Shown here one piece after another: positions 18,408 through 26,915 of a stretch of DNA of 64,000 nucleotides. The notes below the pieces were generated by a model. It saw only the letters and a program-made list of their open reading frames with translations, ran no database searches and was not told the origin of the DNA. Position numbers and translations under genes: made by a program. The number at the start of each line of letters is the position of its first letter. The first letter of the stretch is position 1. Source of the DNA: CAIWHR01 sp963843595 (lineage in GTDB: Bacteria > Pseudomonadota > Gammaproteobacteria > Burkholderiales > Casimicrobiaceae); assembly GCA_963843595.1 (NCBI GenBank), contig CAWJLG010000006.1, positions 194,770-258,769 of the forward strand, in the 5' to 3' direction.

Positions 18408-20747
18408 ATGTTTTTCAATAGAAAAGATGTCGCACATCGACGTCGTTCTACGCGCTCGTCCGTGACCGCTGCCACCGCCTCGCCGACGCTTTCGCCACGT
18501 TTCGCACGGCTCGTCCGCGAGTCGTGGTGGCTCATCGTCGTCGCGGCGTTCGCATGGCTCGCGCTGATCCTCGCAACGTACGCCAGGACCGATCCCGGCT
18601 GGTCGTTTTCGGGTACCGGCGCACCGATCGCCAACAAGGGCGGGACGGCCGGTGCGTGGCTCGCCGATCTGCTGCTGTACCTGTTCGGGTTTTCCGCGTG
18701 GTGGTGGGTCGTCGCCGGAATCGTGCTCGTCGTGGCGGGCTATCGCCGGATCGGACACCCGGAACTTGCCACCGACCATCCGCTGGGGCTCGGGATTCTC
18801 GGCTTCGGTCTCGTGCTCGTCGCCAGCGCCGCGCTGGAAGCCTTGCGACTCTATCGGCTGCCCGTGACGCTCCCGTCGGGAGCCGGCGGCGCGTTGGGCG
18901 AGCTTCTGAGCAACCTGCTGGCGCGATTGATCGGATTCAACGGCGCCACGCTGCTGCTGCTCGCGCTGTTCGCCGTCGGCTGGTCGCTGTTCTTCGGCAT
19001 GTCGTGGCTGCGCCTGATGGAACGCGTCGGCGCGGCGCTGGAGCGCCTGGCCGGCTGGATCAAGCGGCGGGCACAGGAGCGCGAGGATCGCAAGGTCGGC
19101 GCGCAGGCGCTGGCCGAGCGCGAGGAGGCCGTGGTTCAACTGAAGCACGAGGTCATCGAGCGTGAGCCCGTGATCGTCGTCCCGCCCGTCGTCGACGTGC
19201 CGAAATCCGCGCGTGCCACCAGGGAAAAGCAGCGTCCGCTGTTCTTCGACATGCCGGACTCCCCGCTGCCGCCGCTCGCGCTGCTCGAGGACGCGCCGCC
19301 GGCGCAGGATGCCGTCAGTCCGGACACCCTCGAATACACGTCGCGGCTGATCGAGCGCAAGCTCGCCGATTTCGGCGTCGCCGTGAAGGTGCTCGCCGCG
19401 TACCCCGGGCCCGTGATCACGCGCTACGAGATCGAGCCCGCGGTCGGCGTGAAGGGCGCGCAGATCGTGAACCTGATCAAGGATCTGGCGCGCGCGCTGT
19501 CGGTCGTCAGCATTCGCGTCGTCGAGACCATCCCGGGCAAGTCGTGCATGGGACTCGAGCTGCCGAACCCGAAACGGCAGATGGTGCGGCTGATCGAGAT
19601 CCTGTCGTCCGCCGCGTACAACGATTCCCCGAGCCCGCTCGCGCTGGCGCTGGGCAAGGACATCGCCGGCAAGCCGGTCATCGCCGACCTCGCCAAGATG
19701 CCGCACCTGCTCGTGGCGGGCACGACCGGGTCGGGCAAGTCGGTGGCCGTCAACGCGATGATCCTGTCGCTGCTGTACAAGGCCGAGCCGCGGCAGGTGC
19801 GCCTGATCCTCGTCGATCCGAAGATGCTGGAACTGTCCGTTTACGAAGGCATCCCGCATCTGCTCGCACCGGTGGTCACCGACATGAAGCTCGCCGGCAC
19901 CGCGCTCAACTGGTGCGTCGGGGAAATGGAGCGCCGCTACCGGCTGTTGTCCTCGCTCGGCGTGCGCAACCTCTCCGGCTACAACGCCAAGGTCGCGGAG
20001 GCGAAAAAGGCGGGCAAGCCGCTGACCAACCCGTTCTCGTTGACGCCCGACGCACCCGAGCCCATCGAGGAGATGCCGGTGATCGTCGTCGTGATCGACG
20101 AGCTCGCGGACCTGATGATGGTCACCGGCAAGAAGATCGAGGAACTCATCGCCCGCATCGCCCAGAAGGCGCGTGCCGCCGGAATTCATCTGATCCTGGC
20201 CACGCAGCGGCCGAGCGTGGACGTCATCACGGGCCTCATCAAGGCGAACATTCCGTCGCGGATCGCGTTCCAGGTGGCAAGCAAGGTCGATTCGCGGACG
20301 ATCCTCGACCACATGGGCGCGGAGGCTCTGCTCGGGCAGGGCGACATGCTGTACCAGCCGATCGGCAGCGGGCACCCGCATCGCGTGCACGGGGCTTTCG
20401 TTTCGGACGCCGAAGTCCACCGGGTCGTCGACCACCTGAAGGCGCAGGGCGGTCCCCAGTACGTCGACGGGGTCCTCGACGGGGCAGCGGGCGAGAACGG
20501 CAGCGGCGACGGCATCAGCGTCGACGCCGGCGATGCGGAATCGGATCCGATGTACGATCAGGCGGTCGCCGTCGTGCTGCAGACGCGGCGGCCGTCGATA
20601 TCGCTGGTCCAGCGCCATCTGCGGATCGGCTACAACCGGGCCGCACGGCTGATCGAGCAGATGGAGCGCGCCGGACTCGTGTCGCCGATGCAGACCAACG
20701 GCAATCGCGAGGTGCTCGTTCCGGCGGGCAAGGGCGACGCGGCGTGA
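18408..20747 (+). CDS. ftsK: DNA translocase FtsK
   Basis: FtsK pumps chromosome dimers at the division septum and activates XerCD at dif. The 779-residue protein has four predicted N-terminal membrane segments (about residues 44-200), a short charged linker, and the motor. The motor contains Walker A GTTGSGKSVAVN (about 440) and Walker B VIVVVIDELADLMM (about 558-571). A C-terminal gamma winged helix (SISLVQRHLRIGYNRAARLIEQME) would read KOPS sites. It is shorter than E. coli FtsK because the linker is short, as is common outside enterics. No strong ribosome site precedes the ATG. The stop overlaps the next gene's GTG. Confidence 0.95.
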   Translation: MFFNRKDVAHRRRSTRSSVTAATASPTLSPRFARLVRESWWLIVVAAFAWLALILATYARTDPGWSFSGTGAPIANKGGTAGAWLADLLLYLFGFSAWWWVVAGIVLVVAGYRRIGHPELATDHPLGLGILGFGLVLVASAALEALRLYRLPVTLPSGAGGALGELLSNLLARLIGFNGATLLLLALFAVGWSLFFGMSWLRLMERVGAALERLAGWIKRRAQEREDRKVGAQALAEREEAVVQLKHEVIEREPVIVVPPVVDVPKSARATREKQRPLFFDMPDSPLPPLALLEDAPPAQDAVSPDTLEYTSRLIERKLADFGVAVKVLAAYPGPVITRYEIEPAVGVKGAQIVNLIKDLARALSVVSIRVVETIPGKSCMGLELPNPKRQMVRLIEILSSAAYNDSPSPLALALGKDIAGKPVIADLAKMPHLLVAGTTGSGKSVAVNAMILSLLYKAEPRQVRLILVDPKMLELSVYEGIPHLLAPVVTDMKLAGTALNWCVGEMERRYRLLSSLGVRNLSGYNAKVAEAKKAGKPLTNPFSLTPDAPEPIEEMPVIVVVIDELADLMMVTGKKIEELIARIAQKARAAGIHLILATQRPSVDVITGLIKANIPSRIAFQVASKVDSRTILDHMGAEALLGQGDMLYQPIGSGHPHRVHGAFVSDAEVHRVVDHLKAQGGPQYVDGVLDGAAGENGSGDGISVDAGDAESDPMYDQAVAVVLQTRRPSISLVQRHLRIGYNRAARLIEQMERAGLVSPMQTNGNREVLVPAGKGDAA

Positions 20748-21121
20748 CGGTGCGCCGGCTCGCGCGCGTCGCACTGTGGCTCGCGGCATCGCTCGCCACG
20801 CCGGCACTTTCCGGCCCGGTGCTGGTCTACCGCGAAGGCGCGGAGTACTGCCCGCGCGACCGGCCGGCGGACGCGCCGGTGCTCTCCCAGTCCGAGGCGA
20901 TCGAGCGCGCGCGGACACTCCTGCCGAAGACGTTCTGCGGGCCGACGTTCTTCGTCGACGGCTGCGAGTTCGAACCCGAGTTCGCACTGGGCATCTGGCG
21001 GATCTACGTCCACCAGTACAAGCTCGCGGCCGACGGGCGCAAGGCTCGCGACGGGCTCGAACACTCCTACATCATCCTCGACACGGTCGGCAATTGCGTC
21101 GCCAACATTCCCGGAACCTGA
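20744..21121 (+). CDS. Small exported protein of unknown function with four cysteines
   Basis: I do not recognise this family. The 125-residue product begins at a GTG overlapping the ftsK TGA (GTGA), with an in-frame GTG two codons later as an alternative. It has a signal peptide (LARVALWLAASLATPALSG) and a mature domain of about 100 residues. Cysteines occur in EYCPRDRP, KTFCGPTFF, DGCEFEP and VGNCVANIPGT, which could form two disulfides in the periplasm. The tight packing between ftsK and lolA suggests co-transcription with lolA and an envelope role, but this is inference from position only. Confidence 0.7.
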   Translation: MTVRRLARVALWLAASLATPALSGPVLVYREGAEYCPRDRPADAPVLSQSEAIERARTLLPKTFCGPTFFVDGCEFEPEFALGIWRIYVHQYKLAADGRKARDGLEHSYIILDTVGNCVANIPGT

Positions 21122-21123
21122 CG

Positions 21124-21774
21124 ATGCCCCTGCGAAGCGTCCGAGTCGCCCGAGCCGTGCATGCCGTGCTGACGTTCCTGGCATGCGTCGGATTCGCGGC
21201 CGCCGCCCATGCCAGCGGCCCGGCGCAGCTGCGGGCCTTCGTCGACGGCGCCCAGCGGGGCAAGGCGACGTTCCGGCAGGTGGTCGCGGCGAAGGACGGC
21301 CGCCGCCCCCAGGAGTCGAGCGGTACTTTCTCGTTCGCGCGCCCCGGCAAGTTTCGCTGGAGCTACGAGAAACCCGTCGAGCAGCTGATCGTCGGCGACG
21401 GCGAGCGCGTGTGGGTGTACGACCGGGATCTCAACCAGGTCATCGTGCGCAGGATCGATCGGGCGCTGGGCTCGAGCCCCGCAGCGCTGCTTGCCGGCGA
21501 CAACGCACTCGAGAAGAACTTCGACATCGCGGACGCCGGGAAGAGCGACGGCCTCGAGTACGTCGACGCTAAGCCGAAGTCCCCGGACAGCGGATTCGCA
21601 CGCGTGCGCATCGGCTTTCGCGACAACCTGCCGCGGGCGATGGAGCTCGAGGACATGTTCGGCAATGTCACCACGCTGACCTTCGGCAGCTTCGAGCGCA
21701 ACCCGGCCCTCGATGCCGGAGAGTTCCGCTTCGCCGTCCCCAACGGCGCCGACGTCGTCGGCGATCCGAACTAG
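21124..21774 (+). CDS. lolA: Outer-membrane lipoprotein carrier protein LolA
   Basis: LolA is the periplasmic chaperone that carries lipoproteins from LolCDE to LolB. The 216-residue precursor has a signal peptide (VLTFLACVGFAAAAHA) and the LolA core: GTFSFARPGKFRWSYEKPVEQLIVGDGERVWVYD in segments, then the strand RNPALDAGEFRFAVPNGADVVGD. The conserved Arg after the PGKF segment, in the family implicated in ligand release, is present. The ATG is 2 bases after the upstream gene's stop. It converges on the glycerophosphodiesterase gene. Confidence 0.94.
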   Translation: MPLRSVRVARAVHAVLTFLACVGFAAAAHASGPAQLRAFVDGAQRGKATFRQVVAAKDGRRPQESSGTFSFARPGKFRWSYEKPVEQLIVGDGERVWVYDRDLNQVIVRRIDRALGSSPAALLAGDNALEKNFDIADAGKSDGLEYVDAKPKSPDSGFARVRIGFRDNLPRAMELEDMFGNVTTLTFGSFERNPALDAGEFRFAVPNGADVVGDPN

Positions 21775-21817
21775 CGTCCTCGGGCGCGCGCGGCGGCCGC
21801 CGTACGCGCGGCTCCCC

Positions 21818-22798
21818 TCACGGCAGCGCGATGCCGCGCTCGGCGAGCACCCGGCGCAGTCGGTCCGGATAGTCGGTGATCAGGCCGTCGACGCCGAGGT
21901 CGACGAGCGTCGCCATGTCCGCCGGCTCGTTGACGGTCCAGGGAACGAGCTTGAGGCCGAGCCCGCGGGCCACGGCGGCTTCCTGCGGCGTCACGTTGCG
22001 CCAGAAGGGCGACCAGGTTGTGCAACCCGCTGCAGCAACGAGCTTCGGCAGCGACCCCTGCGTGGCCGCGAGGTCGAGGCCCGCAAACCACGGCGAGGGC
22101 GTGCGCGCGGCGCGGGCAACGGTGTCGTTCGACGGGGTCTCGATCGTCAGGCACACGGTGGCGATTTCGGGGGCGATGCGATTGATCTCGCGCAACGTCC
22201 GCCAGTCGAACGACTGCACCGTGATCCGGTCGGCGAGTCCGGCCGTGCGGACGGCGTCCGCGACGAGATGCGCGAAGGTCGACGCGTCGACGGTTTCCTC
22301 GCCGCTGGTCGGCGTGATCTTGGTCTCGATGTTGAACCGCACGCGCTTGGCGTGTGCCCGGCCGAGCGCGAACACCTCGGCCAGCGTGGGAAACCGCTCG
22401 CCGTCGGCGGGCTGCTGGGCAGGAAACTGCTGCGCGTACCGGCTCTGCGGATTCGTGCGCCCGATGTCGTAGCGCCGGAGCTCGGCGAGCGTCAGCGAGT
22501 GGATCGGCGGCCCTTTTTCGCCGAGCCACCTGCCGTCAGCGTCACGCACCAGGTCCGGATTGAGGAAGGGGTCGTGCGCGATCACCAGCACGCCGTCCCG
22601 CGTGACGGCGAGATCGGTCTCGAGTGTGGTCACGCCGATGGCCAGCGCCGTGCGGAACGCCACCAGCGTGTTTTCCGGCGCCAGGCCCCGCGCACCGCGG
22701 TGACCCTGGACGTCGAAGCAGAATCCGGTCGCCGGCAGCAGAGCGAAGACCAGCGCCGTCCACGCGCGGGCGAGCGCAGCTGCCGGGCGTCGCGTCAT
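21818..22798 (-). CDS. Glycerophosphodiester phosphodiesterase, exported
   Basis: This 326-residue GDPD-family enzyme hydrolyses glycerophosphodiesters to glycerol-3-phosphate and alcohol. It has a signal peptide (ALVFALLPATGFCF) and the catalytic signature GHRGARGLAPENTLVAF, then the metal ligands ETDLAVTRDGVLVIAHDP, and the C-terminal VNEPADMATLVDLGVDGLITDYP. Its export suggests a periplasmic GlpQ-like role in phospholipid head-group salvage. The ATG overlaps the stop of the upstream dehydrogenase (ATGA), so the two are translated from one message. Confidence 0.92.
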   Translation of the reverse strand: MTRRPAAALARAWTALVFALLPATGFCFDVQGHRGARGLAPENTLVAFRTALAIGVTTLETDLAVTRDGVLVIAHDPFLNPDLVRDADGRWLGEKGPPIHSLTLAELRRYDIGRTNPQSRYAQQFPAQQPADGERFPTLAEVFALGRAHAKRVRFNIETKITPTSGEETVDASTFAHLVADAVRTAGLADRITVQSFDWRTLREINRIAPEIATVCLTIETPSNDTVARAARTPSPWFAGLDLAATQGSLPKLVAAAGCTTWSPFWRNVTPQEAAVARGLGLKLVPWTVNEPADMATLVDLGVDGLITDYPDRLRRVLAERGIALP

Positions 22799-23823
22799 CG
22801 GCCGAGCCAGGCCTGCACCCGCGGATGGTCGAGAACCGAGGGATCGACGACGAATTCCGGGCGCCTTCCGGCGAGCGCGTCGACGATGCTCGCGAGTCCC
22901 GTCGACGCCATGTTGTGGAAGCACTCGTCGGTCCAGCACAGCGAATGCGGCGTGACGATCACATTTTCCATCGCCAGCAGCGGATTGTCCGCATCGACCG
23001 GCTCGTGCTCGAAGACGTCGAGCGCGGCACCGGCAATGCGGCTGGCGCGCAGCGCCTCGATCAGTGCGCTCTCGTCGACGATCGGCCCGCGGGCGACGTT
23101 GACGAAGAACGCCTCCGGCTTCATCTGCGCGAAGGCCCGGACGCCGACGAGGTGCCGTGTCTCGTCGTTGAGCAGGCAGCAGACGACGACGAAGTCCGAC
23201 TCACGCATGACGGTATCGAGATCGACCTTGCGCGCACCGAGGTAGCCCAGCTCGATCGCGTTCACGTAGGGATCGGCGGCGAGCAGCCGCAGGTCGAACG
23301 CGCGCGCCATGCGCAGCAGCTCCTTGCCGATGCGCCCCGCACCGATCACGCCCAGCGTGCGGCCGGTGAGGCCCAGCCCCATGTGGTCCATCCGCTCGTG
23401 CCAGCGTCCGCTGCGGGCAAGCCGATCCTTGAGGAACAGACGACCGGCGAGCGCGAGCACGAAGGTGACGGCGATCGTCGCCACGGGGCGCGGCATCGAG
23501 CTCGGGGTGTTGGTCACCACGATCCCGGCGCGGGACAGGGCGGGAACGTCGACCGAGTCATACCCGACGCCGTGGCGGGCGACCACGCGCAGCCGGCAAT
23601 CGCTCCGCGCGACGGCCGAAGCCGGCACGCGCGGAATGTTCACGTACAGCGCGTCGTAGCGAGCCGCATGATCGGCCGTGATTTCGGGCACGACCTCCGG
23701 CAGGTACTCCCAATCGAGGTCGGGCGCGCCGTCGAGGATCGCCAGCGCCCTGCGGCCGAACGCGGGCTCGCCGCGCGAGTCGAGGATGTCGCGGGTCAGT
23801 CCGACGCGGAATCTCATGGCCAT
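22795..23823 (-). CDS. D-2-hydroxyacid dehydrogenase (NAD-dependent)
   Basis: This 342-residue oxidoreductase of the D-isomer-specific 2-hydroxyacid dehydrogenase family has the Rossmann motif GVIGAGRIGKELLRMA, the catalytic Arg in NVARGPIVDES, the Glu in DVFEHEPVD and the His in TPHSLCWTDECF. The family interconverts 2-oxo- and 2-hydroxyacids such as phosphoglycerate, glyoxylate or hydroxypyruvate. The exact substrate is not evident. It starts 6 bases after the aldolase-like gene, so the pair may act on the same pathway: an HpcH/HpaI aldolase releases pyruvate or glyoxylate-type aldehydes that such a reductase could handle. Confidence 0.88.
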   Translation of the reverse strand: MAMRFRVGLTRDILDSRGEPAFGRRALAILDGAPDLDWEYLPEVVPEITADHAARYDALYVNIPRVPASAVARSDCRLRVVARHGVGYDSVDVPALSRAGIVVTNTPSSMPRPVATIAVTFVLALAGRLFLKDRLARSGRWHERMDHMGLGLTGRTLGVIGAGRIGKELLRMARAFDLRLLAADPYVNAIELGYLGARKVDLDTVMRESDFVVVCCLLNDETRHLVGVRAFAQMKPEAFFVNVARGPIVDESALIEALRASRIAGAALDVFEHEPVDADNPLLAMENVIVTPHSLCWTDECFHNMASTGLASIVDALAGRRPEFVVDPSVLDHPRVQAWLGR

Positions 23824-23829
23824 GATGAT

Positions 23830-24626
23830 TCAGGTCCTTCCGGTTGGCGTGGTTCGCAGCAGATCGAGACCGTGCTTCATCGCCGCTTGAAGCAGGTGCG
23901 GGTCGACGCCGTAGGCCAGCAACCGGAAGCCCTTCGCGGCGTAGTCGCGCGCCCAGTCGTCGTCGGTGGCCAGAAACGCGGCAGTCTTGCCGTGTCGGAC
24001 GCACGCGGCGACGATCCGATCGACGCCGGCGATGTAATCCGGATGCCGGAACTGCCCGGGAATGCCCATGAAGTTCGTGAGATCGAAGTGACCGAGCCAC
24101 AGTGCATCGACACCAGGCACTGCGGCGATCGCGTCGACGTTGGCCAGCCCTTCCGCGGTCTCGATCTGGGCGATCACCATGGTTCGCTCGTGCAGCGCGG
24201 CCATCTTCGCGCCGACGTCGCCGCTCGTGTAATCGTCGTGCGCGAATCCGAACGCGGCGCCGCGCCGGCCCTGCGGCGGGTAGCGGGTGCAGGCGACGAT
24301 CCGAGTGGCCTCGTCCGCGGTGCCGACCATCGGGACCATGACACCCAACGCGCCGACGTCCAGCGCCCGGGCGATGAACGGGTACTCGCCCCGCGGAACG
24401 CGGACCATCGGCACGATGTCGAGGCCGCGGCAGAGCGCGAACTGCGTCTTGAGCGTCTCGAACCCGAGGCCGGTGTGCTCCATGTCGTAGAGGACGAACT
24501 CGGCCCCGGCGTTCCGGCAGATCTGCGGGAGGCCGGGGAGAAGAACTCGAAGATCATCGCGCCGAACGCACGGCCGCCGCCGGCGAGCCGGTTCTTGACG
24601 GGATTGGGTCGCAACGTCGGGTTCAT
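23830..24626 (-). pseudogene. HpcH/HpaI-family aldolase, frameshifted near its N-terminus
   Basis: This is a class II metal-dependent 2-oxo-acid aldolase of the HpcH/HpaI (GarL/RhmA) type. Translation from the ATG at 24626 gives MNPTLRPNPVKNRLAGGGRA in part, ending GAMIFEFFSP, and then leaves the conserved frame. The rest (LPQICRNAGAEFVLYDMEH, then VPRGEYPFIARALDVGALGVMVPMV, then AQIETAEGLANVDAIAAVPGVDALWLGHFDLT) continues in another frame to 23830. One missing G in the CCCCGG run at about 24534-24538 explains it; restoring it gives 265 residues, the usual family size. Metal ligands Glu (QIET) and Asp (GHFDL) are intact. Sequencing error is a live alternative. Confidence 0.82.
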
Positions 24627-24685
24627 GGCGCTCCGATGGGGCCTCGGGGATAGTGGCGGGATCGCGCGGTGCAGCGGGACCGTGG

Positions 24686-25420
24686 TCAGCCGGACAGCGT
24701 CGCGAGGTACGCGCGGACGCGCTTCGCGTTGGTGCCGAGATCGCTCTTGCCCACGCGCGAGAGCGAGCGGACGTCGACCCGGCTCCCGGTCGGTGCAGGA
24801 GCGATCCGGACGACAACGTCGTCCTTGAATCCGAACCATGGCGTGGTCGCGGTCGCCTCGATGCGGCCGGCGGCAGGGTCGGCGGCCACGATGTCCCATC
24901 CGGCGTCCCGTGCGGCCGCGAGCGCCCGGGCGAACGCTGCAGCCGGTGGCACGGCAAGGTCGAGCGGGCGGATGTCGGGGTACGCGCGGCGCTGCTCGGC
25001 CGCCACTGCGGGTCCGCCGTAGGTCGGCGGATTCGCTGCGCCTGCGCGCATCGGGACCAGCGCCACGAAGGCGGGCGGATCGGCGAGATCGGTCGAAATG
25101 TCGTGGATGGCCGGCACGGCGCGTCCCTGCTGGTACCAATGCCAGGGCAGCCACGCGGTGGCGAGGCCGACCGCCGCGGCGACGACGAGAGCGGCCACCT
25201 GCCCTCGGCGCAACGCCGGCACCGCCAGCGAGACCAGCGCGATACCGACAGCGACCAGACCGGTGTAGAACGCCCAGCGCAGGAGATCGAAGCCCGCACC
25301 ATAGCTCCAGAGGCCGAGGCGCACGCCGGGCCCGGAGGCACCGAGCATCAGCACGGCGGCGAGCGCCGGCAGCAGCGGCCAGCGACGACGAGCCATCGGC
25401 ATTGACGTCGAATCAGGCAT
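24686..25420 (-). CDS. DUF1499 domain-containing membrane protein
   Basis: This protein of about 244 residues has three hydrophobic segments (PLLPALAAVLMLGASGPG, then FYTGLVAVGIALVSLAVPAL, then ALVVAAAVGLATAWLPW) followed by a soluble C-terminal domain of the DUF1499 type. The markers are ALAAARDAGWDIVAADPAAG, RIEATATTPWFGFKDDVVVRI and SRVDVRSLSRVGKSDLGTNA. The function is unknown. The start is uncertain because ATGs at 25420, 25402 and 25396 are all in frame and none has a clear ribosome site. It is divergent from rarA. Confidence 0.8.
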   Translation of the reverse strand: MPDSTSMPMARRRWPLLPALAAVLMLGASGPGVRLGLWSYGAGFDLLRWAFYTGLVAVGIALVSLAVPALRRGQVAALVVAAAVGLATAWLPWHWYQQGRAVPAIHDISTDLADPPAFVALVPMRAGAANPPTYGGPAVAAEQRRAYPDIRPLDLAVPPAAAFARALAAARDAGWDIVAADPAAGRIEATATTPWFGFKDDVVVRIAPAPTGSRVDVRSLSRVGKSDLGTNAKRVRAYLATLSG

Positions 25421-25556
25421 GGCGAACGAGCAATCGATGCGGAATGCGGGCGGCGCGGATCGCAGACATCGTACTCCGTTCGCGCTCGCCGGGCGCTCAC
25501 GTAAACTGTGCGCATGCACGCAACGAAGAACGAGCCATGATCGGCACCGCGGGCCC

Positions 25557-26873
25557 GTGAACGACCTTTTCGCTCCTGCGAGCCCGGCTGCGCCGCTCGC
25601 CGAGCGGCTGCGCCCCGCTGCGATCACCGAGGTGATCGGGCAGCGCCATCTGTTGGCGCCGGGCAAACCGCTCGCCGTCGCATTCGCTTCCGGCAAGCTG
25701 CACTCGATGATCCTGTGGGGGCCGCCGGGCGTGGGCAAGACGACGCTCGCGCGGCTGATGGCCGACGCGTTCAACGCCGAGTTCATCGCGTTGTCGGCCG
25801 TGCTGTCCGGCGTCAAGGACATCCGTGACGCGGTCGCGCGCGCCGAGGCGACGCTCGCGCAGAGCGGTCGGCACACGATCCTGTTCGTCGACGAAGTCCA
25901 CCGCTTCAACAAGGCGCAGCAGGACGCGTTCCTGCCGTTCGTCGAGCGGGGACTGGTCACCTTCATCGGCGCGACGACCGAGAATCCGTCGTTCGAGGTC
26001 AACGGCGCGCTGCTCTCGCGCGCTGCGGTATACGTGCTCGAGCCACTGTCGGTCGAGGACCTCGGCGAGCTTCTGCAACGCGCCCTTGTCGCGGCGGCGC
26101 CGGGCCTCGTCGTCACCGAGGATGCCCGTGCGATGCTGGTGGCCTATGCCGACGGCGACGGGCGGCGCCTTGTCAATCTGGTCGAATATCTGGCAACCGC
26201 GGCGGGTGAGGGCAGGCGCGAGCCGGTCGACGTCGCGTTCATCGAGGCGACCATCGCGCGCAGCCTGCGCCGCTTCGACAAGGGCGGCGAGGCCTTCTAC
26301 GACCAGATATCGGCGCTGCACAAGTCGGTGCGTGGTTCGAACCCCGACGCTGCGCTGTACTGGATGTGCCGGATGCTCGACGGCGGCGCCGATCCGCTCT
26401 ACGTCGGGCGGCGGCTGATCCGGATGGCGACCGAGGACATCGGGCTCGCGGATCCCCGCGCGCTTGCCCTGACGACGGATGCGGTGGCCGTGTACGAGCG
26501 CCTGGGCTCGCCCGAGGGCGAACTCGCGCTCGCCGAGGCGGTGATCTATCTCGCGTGTGCGGCGAAGTCGAATGCCGTCTACAACGCGTACAACGCGGCG
26601 CGCGCGTTCATCGCCGAAGACGGGTCGCGTCCGGTCCCGCTGCGGCTGCGCAACGCGCCGACGAAACTGATGAAAGGCCTGGGCTACGGCAAGGGCTACC
26701 GCTACGCGCACGACGAGGCAGGCGCGTACGCGGCGGGCGAGTCGTACTTCCCCGACCAGATGCCGGCCGTGACGTGGTACGAACCGACCGATCGCGGCCT
26801 CGAGGCGAAGATACGCGAGAAGCTCGAGTGGCTGCGCGCACAGGACCGCCGGGCGCGCGACGAAGAAAGCTGA
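25557..26873 (+). CDS. rarA: Replication-associated recombination protein A (MgsA/RarA AAA ATPase)
   Basis: RarA is a clamp-loader-like AAA+ ATPase that works at stalled replication forks. The 438-residue product has Walker A GPPGVGKTTL at 55-64, Walker B ILFVDEVHRFNKAQQDA, sensor 1 GATTENPSFEVN, the sensor-2/lid region and the C-terminal tetramerisation domain (YLACAAKSNAVYNAYNAARAF in segments). I place the start at GTG 25557 (VNDLFAPASP) because similarity begins there. A tiny open frame of 7 codons (ATG 25538) ends in TGA overlapping this GTG and may affect initiation. TAAACT at 25502-25507 is a possible -10. Confidence 0.93.
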   Translation: MNDLFAPASPAAPLAERLRPAAITEVIGQRHLLAPGKPLAVAFASGKLHSMILWGPPGVGKTTLARLMADAFNAEFIALSAVLSGVKDIRDAVARAEATLAQSGRHTILFVDEVHRFNKAQQDAFLPFVERGLVTFIGATTENPSFEVNGALLSRAAVYVLEPLSVEDLGELLQRALVAAAPGLVVTEDARAMLVAYADGDGRRLVNLVEYLATAAGEGRREPVDVAFIEATIARSLRRFDKGGEAFYDQISALHKSVRGSNPDAALYWMCRMLDGGADPLYVGRRLIRMATEDIGLADPRALALTTDAVAVYERLGSPEGELALAEAVIYLACAAKSNAVYNAYNAARAFIAEDGSRPVPLRLRNAPTKLMKGLGYGKGYRYAHDEAGAYAAGESYFPDQMPAVTWYEPTDRGLEAKIREKLEWLRAQDRRARDEES

Positions 26874-26903
26874 CCACGCCCCGGGGCTGCCAACCCGGTT
26901 TGG

Positions 26904-26909
26904 TAAGAT
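26904..26909 (+). promoter_or_regulatory. Candidate -10 element just upstream of serS
   Basis: TAAGAT lies only 6 bases before the serS ATG, and there is no ribosome site. If used, transcription would begin at or next to the ATG, giving a leaderless or nearly leaderless message. No obvious -35 is visible, so co-transcription with rarA is the alternative. Confidence 0.35.
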
Positions 26910-26915
26910 CGCCTG

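Noticed and set aside
18330..20987. An 885-codon open frame opposite ftsK
   Set aside because: Antisense shadow of a well-supported gene with His/Arg/Asp-rich, motif-free content.
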